From Conidiobolus incongruus B7586 (lineage: Eukaryota; Entomophthoromycota; Entomophthoromycetes; Entomophthorales; Conidiobolaceae): DNA of 29,863 bases. The position numbers were made by a program, and so were the translations under genes. The stretch covers positions 1 through 29,863 of the forward strand of contig JNEM01010433.1 in the NCBI GenBank assembly GCA_000697335.1, read 5' to 3'. The notes under the pieces are model-generated. The model was not told where the DNA came from. It saw only the letters and a list, made by a program, of their open reading frames with translations, and did not search any database. Position 1 is the first letter of the stretch, and each line of letters opens with the position of its first letter. Positions 11,253 to 20,711 of the stretch are shown one piece after another.

Positions 11253-11262
11253 TGACGAGTCA
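11253..11262. promoter_or_regulatory. TGAC-GA-GTCA palindrome in PDI promoter, bZIP-like site
   Basis: TGACGAGTCA is an interrupted palindrome 41 bp before the TATA box. It follows a CCAAT at 11241-11245 and runs into a CACG (11261-11264). CCAAT plus CACG-type half sites resemble stress elements bound by bZIP factors such as Hac1/XBP1/ATF6 on ER chaperone genes, although the spacing differs from the animal ERSE. A role in the unfolded protein response is inference. Confidence 0.35.
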
Positions 11263-11302
11263 CGATCATTAATAATCTCTATATTTTAACCTTTCGAATT
11301 GG

Positions 11303-11310
11303 TATAAATA
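11303..11310 (+). promoter_or_regulatory. TATA box of PDI gene
   Basis: TATAAATA lies 71 nt before the PDI start codon, inside GGTATAAATAGAG. Its spacing gives a leader of roughly 40 nt and supports the ATG at 11381. Confidence 0.6.
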
Positions 11311-11380
11311 GAGAATTATGATCAATACATTCTTATTTAAGAATCTCTTGATAATTGATCAAGGATATTAATAGTTCATA

Positions 11381-12952
11381 ATGAAATTAATTTCTACTTT
11401 ATTATTTCCTTTAGCCCTTATTTCAGGTGCTTTTGCTGCTGATGATGCCGAAAACACTACCAAATCCAATACTAAAGTGGAAGTTTTGACTGCTGACACT
11501 TTTGATGACTTTGTCAAGCCCGAACCCTTAGTCTTAGTCAAATTCTATGCTCCCTGGTGTGGTCACTGTAAAGCCATGGGTAAGTATTTATTATATTAGC
11601 CATTTAAACTGGCTACCTAATTTTTGGATCTAATCTAACTATTTATTTTAGCTCCTGCCTACGATAAGGCTTCTTTAACTTTGGCTGAAAAGAACATCAA
11701 ATTAGCTAAGGTTGACTGTACTATTGAAACTGAGCTTTGTAACAAACACGAAGTCCAAGGCTTCCCCACTCTGAAATATTTCCGTAATGGTGAAGGCGCT
11801 GAATATAATGGCGGACGTAGTGAAGAAGAGATCACTTCTTACATGATCCGCAAATCTCTTCCCGCCGTCACTGACGTCACCTCTAAGAATTTTGAAGAAT
11901 TCTCTACCTCTGCTAAAGTTGTTGTTATTGGATACTTCGATGATAAGGAATCTGAAGAATATAAGACTTTTAACAAGGTTGCTGAAGCTCTTAATGATGA
12001 CTACATCTTTGGTGCCACTGTTGATTCCAAGTTGGCTAAGGATGCCAAGGTCAAGGCTCCCGGTATTGTTGTCTACAAGAAATTCGATGATCCTACTGCT
12101 GAAGTCAAGTACACCGAGTCTATTGATGATCTAAAGAAGGAAATTCGTACCGCTGCCACTCCTCTCATTGATGATATTGGTCCTAATAACTATCCTAACT
12201 ATATTAGCTCTGGATTACCTCTTGCTTACATTTTCGTTGAAACTGAAGAACATCGTGAAAAGTTTGATCCCATCTTCAAGCCACTTGCCAAGGAACACAA
12301 GGGTAAAGTCAATTTTGTCTTTATCAACGCTACCCAATTTGGTAGACAAGCTGAAGTTATCAACTTGAAACAAGAATTCCCTGCCTTCGGTATCCAACAA
12401 CTCACTCCCCCTGCCAAATTCCCCTTCGATCAATCTAAGGAGCTCACTGAAAAAGCCCTTACCAAATTTGTTAATGATTACGTCGCTGGAGAACTCCAAC
12501 CCAATATCAAGAGTGAACCTATTCCCGAAGCCAAGGATGGCAATGTTACCGTTTTAGTTGCCGATAACTTCAAAGATGTTGCCTTTGATAAGTCCAAGGA
12601 TGTTTTAGTCGAATTCTACGCTCCCTGGTGTGGACACTGCAAGAGACTTGCTCCCATTTATGATGAACTTGCTGGTCTCTACCCCGAATCTTCCAACATC
12701 CTCATTACCAAGTTTGACGCTGTTGCCAATGACATTCCTTATGGAGTTGATCTCGAAATCCAAGGTTTCCCCACCATCAAGCTCTTCAAAGCTGAAACCA
12801 ACGAAGTTGTTGACTTTGAAGAAGACCGTACTGTTGAAGGTTTCGTCAAATTCCTTCAAAAGGAAGCCAAATCTGATTTCGAACCCGAACTCCCCACTTC
12901 TGAAGATGAAGCTGATGACAAGGAAACTGAAGCCGAAGATGAAGAATTATAA
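11381..12952 (+). CDS. PDI1: Protein disulfide isomerase, ER lumen, one intron
   Basis: Two exons (11381-11579 and 11652-12952) give 499 aa, the normal length for PDI. The enzyme makes, breaks and reshuffles disulfide bonds in proteins folding in the endoplasmic reticulum. Signal peptide: residues 1 to about 19 (ends AFA). Thioredoxin domain a has the active site WCGHC with CGHC at 60-63 and its cis-Pro at 105 (QGFPT). Two inactive b and b' domains follow (about 140-360). Domain a' has CGHC at 393-396 and cis-Pro at 440. An acidic tail ends in DEEL, an HDEL/KDEL-like retrieval signal in an unusual form. The codon split by the intron restores CKAMAPAYD after the first active site, which confirms the splice. 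Coding bases are more GC-rich than surrounding DNA, as for a highly expressed gene. The symbol is by family analogy. Confidence 0.96.
11580..11651 (+). other. PDI intron (72 nt)
   Basis: Donor GTAAGTATT, acceptor TTTTAG, and a CTAAC branch-site candidate at 11635-11639, 13 nt before the 3' splice site. It interrupts codon 67 after its first base, just after the first CGHC site. A perfect 6-bp hairpin with a 7-nt loop (TAGCCA 11597-11602, TGGCTA 11610-11615) lies between donor and branch site. Confidence 0.9.
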
Positions 12953-15047
12953 ACTTTTTAATGTATCAAAATAACCAGTATTATTTTAATAATAGTAAAT
13001 CATAACTACAACTTTATATCAATGAAACATTAATATTTTGGTATATTATTTTTTTTCAAATTAATTATCTAAAATACATAAATTAATATTATTTTAGAAA
13101 TCAATCGTCATATTTAGTCACCTATAACTTTATTCATCGAATATTGCTTATTACCTTTAACAGTTTTTGATATATAATTTGATTGCTGTAAGAAGCCAGC
13201 CGATTTTGAAATAATATAGTAATTCTTTTGGCTATTACCCTTTCACGAAATAACACCAAATTTAAAATTGTCAATAACTTGAATGACATCAACAACTCAA
13301 AATTTTTAGCAAAATGTTGTAAATTCAATAAAGTTATTTAATCATATTGATGCAAAATTGAAAAAGCTTGAAAACGATAGCTAGTATTCTATAATTTAAA
13401 TATATTTTTTTGCATAGAATCATATGATTCATGAAGATAAATATATTGAGTGTGGAGCATCGAATGTGGCTATTGATCAAAATCGATTGAAATTTTATTC
13501 AATATATTCAACTAAACATATTGAAATTAAAATAGTTTATTTTAATTTAAAAATATTAATGAAATTAATATATTATATCATATATAAATAGTTTAGTATA
13601 ATATTAAATATTAATTCATATAATATTGAATATTGTTTATTCAAAAAAAGATATTATGAACTTTATGACTATATCAAATATATATATATATATATATATT
13701 TATATTAGTGCATATTATTATATTAGTATTAAATATATAATGTATTAGCTTTTATAAATACATATTAATCAAAAACTTAATATCCCGATTATACTGATTA
13801 GAAGTAATAACTTTAATAATTTATATAATGAATTTTTGACTATAAAATATAGTTATTGAAATGGAATGGTGTATGATACAAGTGTGTTAATACATAAATA
13901 TTTCATTCAAAACTTTAAAAAATGCATAATAGCTATTATATAAATGATACATTGAACATAATACAATATACATTGCTGATAATAAGTGAGATATTTTATA
14001 CATTATTCATATATATATAATGAAATTTTATATAAACAAACTCAAATAAGTATAGCTATAATGTCATATAATAATATCCAAAAATTAAATGTATCATTTA
14101 AATATTTTTGTACTAATATATATTCAGGTTAAACTATCATTTATAGTCATATAATGATAAATTTAATATTTTAAGTTAATTATAATCATCAATCTAATAA
14201 AGGTTACAATTTGGTTATAATTTCAATGAGTATTCAAATAGATAATACCAAAGAGTTAACATCTATTACATCAAACTATATGGTTATTATATTTTATTAT
14301 TACTCTTAATCATACTTTTAAAATTTGATATGATACTTGTTAATTAACGATAAAAATATAGTTTTTATATTAATGTCATCTGTCAATTAAACATATCAAA
14401 TTTGATTTAGCCTTTCTTTTATTAATATTTTACATGAATTTTTTAAGAAAGTATTTGTTTAAAAATAAATACAAGTAATATTCCTTAGATTTGGTTGATG
14501 AAATAATTTCATCTAAACAGTGTAAAAAGTTAAAATAATATAATTGAATTATATAAAATTAATCATATCTTTAATGCTCAATATCAAGATACAAAAATAA
14601 TATAAAATTCTTAACAATATATTAACAATTAATGTACAAAATTGAAATTTCAATTAATCACCTAATATCATGTTTTACATCATGTAGATTAATATAGTAA
14701 TTTGAATAGCTTTAACATTAAATTGGATACAGGATAAAGTTGTTTAATCAGACTTACATTAGTAAATCTAAGTGCTGGATATATCCAGTAATTCAATCTA
14801 ATATAATAACATTAATGATTCCATTCACCATTTTCATCAATGATCTAAAATTATGCTTTAAAAGTATATTATTATTTACAATATACTCCCCATATTAAAT
14901 GGATATTAATAGTAACTATGTGTCAATACTAGTGCCAATCTATTGGTGATAGTCCTAAACTTAATTAACGTTTTATTGTTTGTTTATATGTTATTGGTAA
15001 TAAAAAAAATGTTTATTGATTAATTAAATATGTCAACAATGGAAATT
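12953..15047. other. Gene-free AT-rich stretch after PDI
   Basis: About 2.1 kb of AT-rich DNA between two gene 3' ends (PDI on plus, the Cys-rich gene on minus), so it holds both terminator regions. It contains a TA microsatellite near 13,680. A 64-codon frame at 13134-13328 (-) has no motif and is not supported. No transposon copy related to the mariner family was recognised here. Confidence 0.6.
13678..13699. repeat. TA microsatellite
   Basis: An uninterrupted run of about eleven AT units in AT-rich intergenic DNA. Confidence 0.9.
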
Positions 15048-15908
15048 TTAAAGTGTTAATAAAATAATTAAGGTTATCATAAGGAGTGATAATTCGTACT
15101 GGATCCAAACTTGAGTTTGGTAACCATTGGACGTGTGGTTAGGTCCAGATGCCGTATTATTACCCTTACCAGTCACGTTGTTCTTTTCGTGGTTGGGGTC
15201 GAAGCAGAAGCTGGTGTTGAAAAATTGGTTCAGGGTGTATTTTGATGTTGCATTGTGATCTTGTGGTGATGTCAAGCTGAAATTATTGGGTAAATTCATA
15301 AATTGTAGATAAGTGAATACGTCTCTATAGCAGTTAACACTGCAGTCAAAGAATGTGGTTAATGTAGAATTTAAATTACATTTAGAATAACATTCCACTG
15401 TACTGTCTGCAATATTGGTTGGTAAATGAGTGTTGTCTATATAACACTTTTTATATGCGTTCAAGGATTCCGTAAAGCATTGACTGCATGCTGTCGAATT
15501 CCCACACGTTCGGCAGCTATTTAATGATGGAGTAATACATGGTGCTTCGTGATCTGTCATCCCCCAATAAGATTCGACAAGTTCTTTAGATGCCCCTGCT
15601 TTTGTAAATTCACACCCAAATTTACATTGACTAGAAGTTGGGCCACATGTAGTACATTTAGTACATTCTGGCGACGTATAATTGTGCATTAATGTACTCA
15701 ATGGAGGATGATAATTTGATGTGCCATTAACATTAAGTCCTAAAGAAGTTGGGTCAGTAGGAGGCGTTGGATATGCTTTAGGACCCTGAACATTCTGTAG
15801 AGCGCGACACGCTTCTGGATTGTATTCCCCATAATGGTCACACATTTGAAATAAAAAACTCTGGGATTGAACACCCACTAAACATGCTAGAAGGTATAAT
15901 GCTTTCAT
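15048..15908 (-). CDS. Secreted Cys-rich glycoprotein, probably GPI-anchored
   Basis: The 286-aa product is not a family I recognise. A signal peptide (MKALYLLACLVGVQS) is followed by a mature part with 18 cysteines. These include two tight clusters, ECTKCTTCGPTSSQCKFGC and SCRTCGNSTACSQC, which look like diverged copies of one C-x2-C-G-type module. There are about ten N-glycosylation sequons, densest toward the C terminus. The protein ends in a hydrophobic stretch (SLLMITLIILLTL) after a polar Asn/Gly/Ser-rich linker, the pattern of a GPI-anchor signal, though a single membrane segment is an alternative. A cell-surface or cell-wall protein is inferred. An upstream in-frame ATG at 15965 would add 19 residues, but the TATA box lies inside that extension and the signal peptide fits the ATG at 15908, so the shorter start is chosen. 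Confidence 0.82.
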   Translation of the reverse strand: MKALYLLACLVGVQSQSFLFQMCDHYGEYNPEACRALQNVQGPKAYPTPPTDPTSLGLNVNGTSNYHPPLSTLMHNYTSPECTKCTTCGPTSSQCKFGCEFTKAGASKELVESYWGMTDHEAPCITPSLNSCRTCGNSTACSQCFTESLNAYKKCYIDNTHLPTNIADSTVECYSKCNLNSTLTTFFDCSVNCYRDVFTYLQFMNLPNNFSLTSPQDHNATSKYTLNQFFNTSFCFDPNHEKNNVTGKGNNTASGPNHTSNGYQTQVWIQYELSLLMITLIILLTL

Positions 15909-15953
15909 GATAACTCTAAAAATACAATAAAGGATATTTTGATGAATGCCAAA

Positions 15954-15962
15954 CCTTATATA
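15954..15962 (-). promoter_or_regulatory. TATA box of the Cys-rich surface protein gene
   Basis: TATATAAGG on the minus strand lies about 46 nt before the chosen ATG at 15908. Its place rules against the longer reading frame that starts at 15965. Confidence 0.55.
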
Positions 15963-15965
15963 CAA

Positions 15966-17032
15966 ACAAACTCAATTCACAGAATTACCTAATTTGAAGA
16001 AAAATTGTGGGGATTTATTGAGAGAGAGTTTTGAATTCCCACTTGTCTCACCCATTTTGACCTCATTATGTTACGATTTTAAACTTTGTATCCACTTTCA
16101 TTTTTTATCATTAACGTATAATTATATTACAATATAAATCAATGTTAGGATATATTATTATGGAAATAATAAAATGCTCAAATTTCATTGTATTAGAAAT
16201 ACTAGTTATAATCACTGTATTATTGGTCAACATTTGGGTCATAAAAAATCTAAAATTATAAAATATCAAATCATCTTAACGCTGAATTTATTATAATGAA
16301 AATCATCATAATAACAACCCTTATAATAATACAATATCCAATCCTAGCGCAGTTTTTAAATTGTTGAAAGATGACAATTGATAAAATACATTTTCATTTT
16401 CATTTGAATATGATATAACTATATTTATACTAGTTCGATATTTATTAGGTCTAGTGTCATTCATTATTATATTTGAAAGGGAATTAAGGTTCCTATTGTT
16501 TGAACCATTAAATTTTTGAATTCTTGTCATGTTGGTTTGAATTTTATTCAAGTTTTAATTGTATTGATTGATACTTGTGTATTTGACCAGTATATATATT
16601 TTTTGAGGTTTCAGATAAAGAATAATTAATATCATTATATAATTTATTGTGTTTATTTAATAAAATAAAATACGTTCAAATATTTCATTTATTGTGATAA
16701 AGTACTAAATAACGATATAACATTGGTGAATGACATACTAATAGAAAAAATTGATATTCTATAACTCAAGAATTAAATTATGTAGAAATTTTTGATTTTA
16801 GTGCTCCAATATTAATTTAAAACAATTTCACTTTCATAAAATTGACTATTCAATACTTTATATGGTTAAAGTTTAGATTTAAAATTAAAATTCTAATAAT
16901 GTAAATTTATAAAGGGTCTGAAATCCCACAATTTAATCGGAATATGGTTAGTTATAAATTTATTCCGTGCCCAACAAATTAATTCAAAATCTATAGAAAT
17001 AAAAAATATTAATTATTGAAATTTTTAATATA
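15966..17032. other. Divergent intergenic region
   Basis: This is the shared upstream region of the Cys-rich gene (-) and the PPR gene (+). Frames at 15946-16137 (+, 63 codons) and 16321-16551 (-, 76 codons, Asn/Ser-rich) lack recognisable motifs. The latter has a TATA-like ATATATATAC run on its strand about 45-75 nt upstream and could be a small gene, but I cannot support it. The DNA is otherwise AT-rich without repeats matching the rest of the window. Confidence 0.5.
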
Positions 17033-19156
17033 ATGTCACTATATTCAAAAATAGTTAGAAATCAATCAATTAATCACTTAAAAAAGAGTGCTACATATAA
17101 TGCTTTAAAGAGATTTAATACATTATCCAGATTTCAATATTCTAATAATGTCGATTTAACAAGTATTAATGAACAACAACCTAATTTACTAGAGCAGTAT
17201 TCTAGTATAATGACGGAGGAAGAGGAAAATAAATTACTATTGAAAATGAAAGAAAATAAAGTAAGTATTAGTTTGACCATAAAATTCAATTTAATTAATT
17301 TTATTTAGGAAGCTGAAAAATTAGAGGAAGAAACCATAGCAGATCTTTATAAAGAATTATCTAAACCTTTGAAACCTATCACTATTGAAGGATCTTCTAA
17401 TAAAATTCAAGACTTGATAGAGAGATTAAAGATTCAGGATACCAATCTAGATATTGATAATAATGATCCATTAAATATTGGCAAAGAGATGGTGGAATCT
17501 AGTGCAGGAGCTAAGTCAGTATCATTGAAATATTTAAATGAATTACTCTATGTCAATTCATTTGGCGGTAGATTACCACAAGCTTTGGAAGTGGTGAGAT
17601 TGATGAAGGAGATGGGATATAAACCTAATGAGAGGACGTATTGCTATCTGATGAAAGCTTACATTAATGAAAAAGATTTGCCCAAAGCAATTGAAGCATT
17701 TAAAGCTATTGGTCAAGCTAACTTAGAGTATTCGATCTTTAGTTATAACAGTTTGATGATGGCTTATCTAGAATCACACCGTATTTTAGATGCATTGGAC
17801 GTTTTTTACAAGTTGAGATCATCCAGTATAAGACCTAACACTAATACCTTTAATTTACTCATCAAGGGATGCAACGATGCCAAGATGTATAAGAAGAGTT
17901 GGGAATTATTCGATTATATGCGATTGGAAATTTCTCAGCCTGACGTGGTTTTATACTCCCAAATGATTAAAGCTTGTGTAATTAATCAAGAAACGGAAAG
18001 AGCTTTGGATTTGTATCAAGAAATGCAAGAAGCCAGCATTTTACCTACTCAAGTCACCTTGAATACCTTGATATCAGCATGCGCTACTAGACCCGATTAT
18101 TATCGAGAAGCTTTCAAATTGACCAAGCAAATGATTCAAGACTATGGCTACACTCCCGATAAGTACACCTACTCTGCTCTCTTGCACGCAGCGATGAAGG
18201 CTAAAGATTTGGACAGAACTCGAAAGATTTTGTTAAAGATTTTTGAATCTGAAGATATTCAAATTCAAAATAATCCCATTCTTCTGAATATTGCTATACT
18301 TAGTTACAGCGCTACTATTAGACCTGCTAAATTGACATCATCTCAAATTAAGGCTAAGTTAGACCCTGAGATTTCTGCTGATGACTCAACTACTGAACTT
18401 ACAGTTTCCGACCTCAAAACTTTATTGAAAAATCCTTACCCATCTAAAATCTCTGACAAATCTTTAGAAGTTGAACTCCTATTCAAGTCAGCTTTCCAAC
18501 AACTTGACAAAAATCACAAGCCTGAAGATTTACACCATCTTGTTACAAGTTATCTCACTTTCTACACAAATGCTAACAATCTCCAGAAATCCACTCAAAT
18601 TTTTGAAGACATATCGTCCAAATATGGATTGGAACCCAATAGATTTCAATATGATCTCATGTTTCAAATTTTATTCAGATATCGCCAGGAAGAACAAGCT
18701 ATTCAGCTATGGGAGAGATTTAACACTTGGTACAACCAACAGTTAGAACTCATTAAAGACAAATCCAGATCGGAACAAATTCATCATCTCAAAACTATAG
18801 GAGCAACCCATGCCGAAGTTTACGACCTGTATACCGTGGTGATCAATGGTATGGCTAAGTGTCTCCGTCTCGATATTGCCTTCGACATTCTAATCGCACT
18901 ACAGAAGCAAGCTCAATTCAAATCCAAACTCAAACTCCGCGACTTCAAAACACTCTACTACAGGATTTACCAATATGGAGATCAGGAAATGATGCTCAGA
19001 CTTTATGAACTAGTACCGTCCAATCAGCACTCTTTGGAGAAGTCCAAAATGAAGCTAATGACAAAGTGGAAGGGGAAGATTTCCAAGCATCAGCGTTTTA
19101 GTAACCGACATTTGAAATGGGATATAGAGGAAAATGAGAGATACCATAAGATTTAA
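17033..19156 (+). CDS. Pentatricopeptide repeat (PPR) protein, probably mitochondrial
   Basis: Two exons (17033-17260, 17309-19156) give 691 aa. Residues 1-38 are rich in Lys, Arg, Ser and Asn without acidic residues, as in a mitochondrial targeting sequence. A Glu-rich linker follows. At about residues 147-385 there is a run of six to seven PPR units, shown by repeated cores such as TYCYLMKAY, SYNSLMMAYLES, TFNLLIKGCND, LYSQMIKACV, TLNTLISACA and TYSALLHAAMKA, each about 35 residues apart and several ending in a P-D/N step. More diverged helical repeats continue to about 630. The tail is basic (KWKGKISKHQRF) and ends in a charged stretch. PPR proteins bind organellar RNA base by base, so a role in mitochondrial RNA processing, stability or translation is expected. 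The RNA target and exact ortholog cannot be named. The intron is in phase 0. Confidence 0.9.
17261..17308 (+). other. PPR gene intron (48 nt)
   Basis: Donor GTAAGTATT is identical to the PDI donor over nine bases; acceptor TATTTAG. Removing 48 nt joins KMKENK to EAEKLEEE in frame. Without splicing the first exon frame runs 15 more codons and ends, so the second exon would have no ATG near its start. Confidence 0.85.
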
Positions 19157-20012
19157 AAACATAGAAAATTTATTTATTTATTAATAGATTCAATATACTG
19201 TATTTGATTTAAGAATTCATAATATATGTATTGATATTTTATATAAAATATGATATATTAATTTTTCAATAATTTTTTTTCAATTTAATATTATAATTCT
19301 AAACTTTAATAGTTTTTTTATCCTTCAAATTAAAATTAAATGATTATGAATATAAATTCAACTATTCAAAAGTTTACATATTTTTAATTAATTTTTTATA
19401 TTAATTAAAGTTTAATAAAAAAAAATTAGAATTTTATTATATAATGAATAAATAGTATAAAATTTGAAAGATATTAAAACTGAAACTCAAAATCAAAAAA
19501 ATTTTTATTGGAAATGTTTTATAGGAAAATTATTTAAGATAATATTGGTTTTAACTAACCAGTAGATAGGATAGTGAGGTTAATTTTTAAGACAACTTGG
19601 GTATTTCATCTCCTCTTGGGAATTGGAGGAGGATTCAAGGGTTGAATAACACTAATTTCAAATATTGAATCCTTAGTTTGCTAGATTCTGGAATGTCTGA
19701 ATATGATTAGTTAACCCAGGAAGTTTGACACTCAAGGTAATTGCCTTATTCTATCATAGGCTCTTGAATGAATGCAAATAATCCTGAGGTATTTTTTTGA
19801 GTAATATTTAATAAACTTGAAACAACATAAGTGTAATACAAACTATATATTACTTTTAAGGAATATTATATAATTCATGGCTGAAATTTTAATTTATATA
19901 AATATAAAAATATTTTTTATATTTATATAAATTAAAATTTAGGAAACTCATTATAAAATATATTTATTAATTGTATTATTATACACAGAAAATTATTTAA
20001 AATAAATAATAT
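19157..20012. other. Intergenic stretch after the PPR gene
   Basis: AT-rich 3' flank followed at about 19,555-19,830 by a less AT-rich patch. That patch holds a small inverted repeat (ATCTCCTC at about 19,608-19,615 and GAGGAG at about 19,628-19,633) but no open frame or RNA gene that I recognise. A large palindrome at 19,884-19,940 is listed separately. The stretch ends at the TA that borders mariner copy C. Confidence 0.5.
19884..19940. repeat. 57-bp near-perfect palindrome without a loop
   Basis: AAATTTTAATTTATATAAAT is followed by a short A/T centre and then its reverse complement. The 57 bp equal their own reverse complement except at the centre, where one run is five A and its partner six T. 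It consists only of A and T. It does not match the mariner or chromovirus ends. It could be a small foldback element, a cruciform-forming site or a bidirectional terminator. Confidence 0.85.
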
Positions 20013-20014
20013 TA

Positions 20015-20313
20015 TCTTCAATTTAAAATAATAGGAAATTTTGTAATTTCTGATTTTTCAAATATATTAATAGTTTGAAATAAATAAATATATACAAAGT
20101 TAATAGGAGATTATATATATATATATATAATAATTTTTTTGATTAAAAAATTAACTTTTTAAAATTGGTTTTTTAATTTAATTATACTTAAACTAAATAG
20201 TAATCATCAAAAGTCTTTTATTTTAGTATTAATAAAACTTAACTATAAGTTTTTTAAAATTATTTAAAATTTACAAGAAACTTTTAATAATAAAGTATTA
20301 TATATATTAACAA
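20015..20313 (+). mobile_element. Mariner copy C, first part (5' end)
   Basis: This is the start of the oldest mariner in the nest. It is bordered by TA at 20013-20014 and opens TCTTCAATTTAAAATAATAGG, matching the right-hand TIRs of copies A and B read on the other strand. It stays alignable with copy D up to AACAA at 20309-20313, where the chromovirus begins. The rest of copy C resumes at 27324 after the chromovirus and again at 28935 after copy E. Confidence 0.85.
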
Positions 20314-20711
20314 TGTTAAGAAACTAGTTTTTTAAATTTTTATATATATTTTCATATAATCCAATTAACTATAAATTATATAATTAATTTATACTTATAT
20401 AATTAAATTAATTATATAAATAGCATTGAATTATTTAATAAACTAGGTTTTTCCTTTTTCTCTCAATTCCTACTATTTTTTACTTTTACACTATTTCTAA
20501 AATTGAAACTATATTCTATTAATATTATAGGATATTAACACTACCTAATATAAATCTTAATATATTAGTAACTTATCCTAGTTTAAAGCTTAATTAAACT
20601 TTGTTTACACTTGTATACTACAGCTATATTATATTATTATATTCTATACACACTACTTTTATATTAAATTTTCCTCTATATTATATTAGTTTAACTACCA
20701 CTATATTTATA
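20314..20711 (+). repeat. 5' LTR of the chromovirus
   Basis: A 398-bp LTR beginning with TG and matching the 3' LTR along its whole length. By eye the two LTRs differ at roughly one base in ten, mostly C/T or G/A, so the insertion is old or has been hit by repeat-directed mutation. Confidence 0.85.

Noticed and set aside
12215-12499. Several open frames overlapping PDI on both strands
   Set aside because: Shadows of the biased codon use in the PDI exon; none has a motif.
13134-13328. 64-codon frame on the minus strand
   Set aside because: No motif, no signal peptide, no splice partner; it lies in a region that otherwise looks non-coding.
15909-15965. Longer start for the Cys-rich protein (ATG at 15965)
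   Set aside because: The extension overlaps the TATA box and would bury the signal peptide behind 19 residues.
16321-16551. 76-codon Asn/Ser-rich frame on the minus strand
   Set aside because: A TATA-like run lies upstream on its strand, but the composition could be chance and no motif or exon partner is visible.
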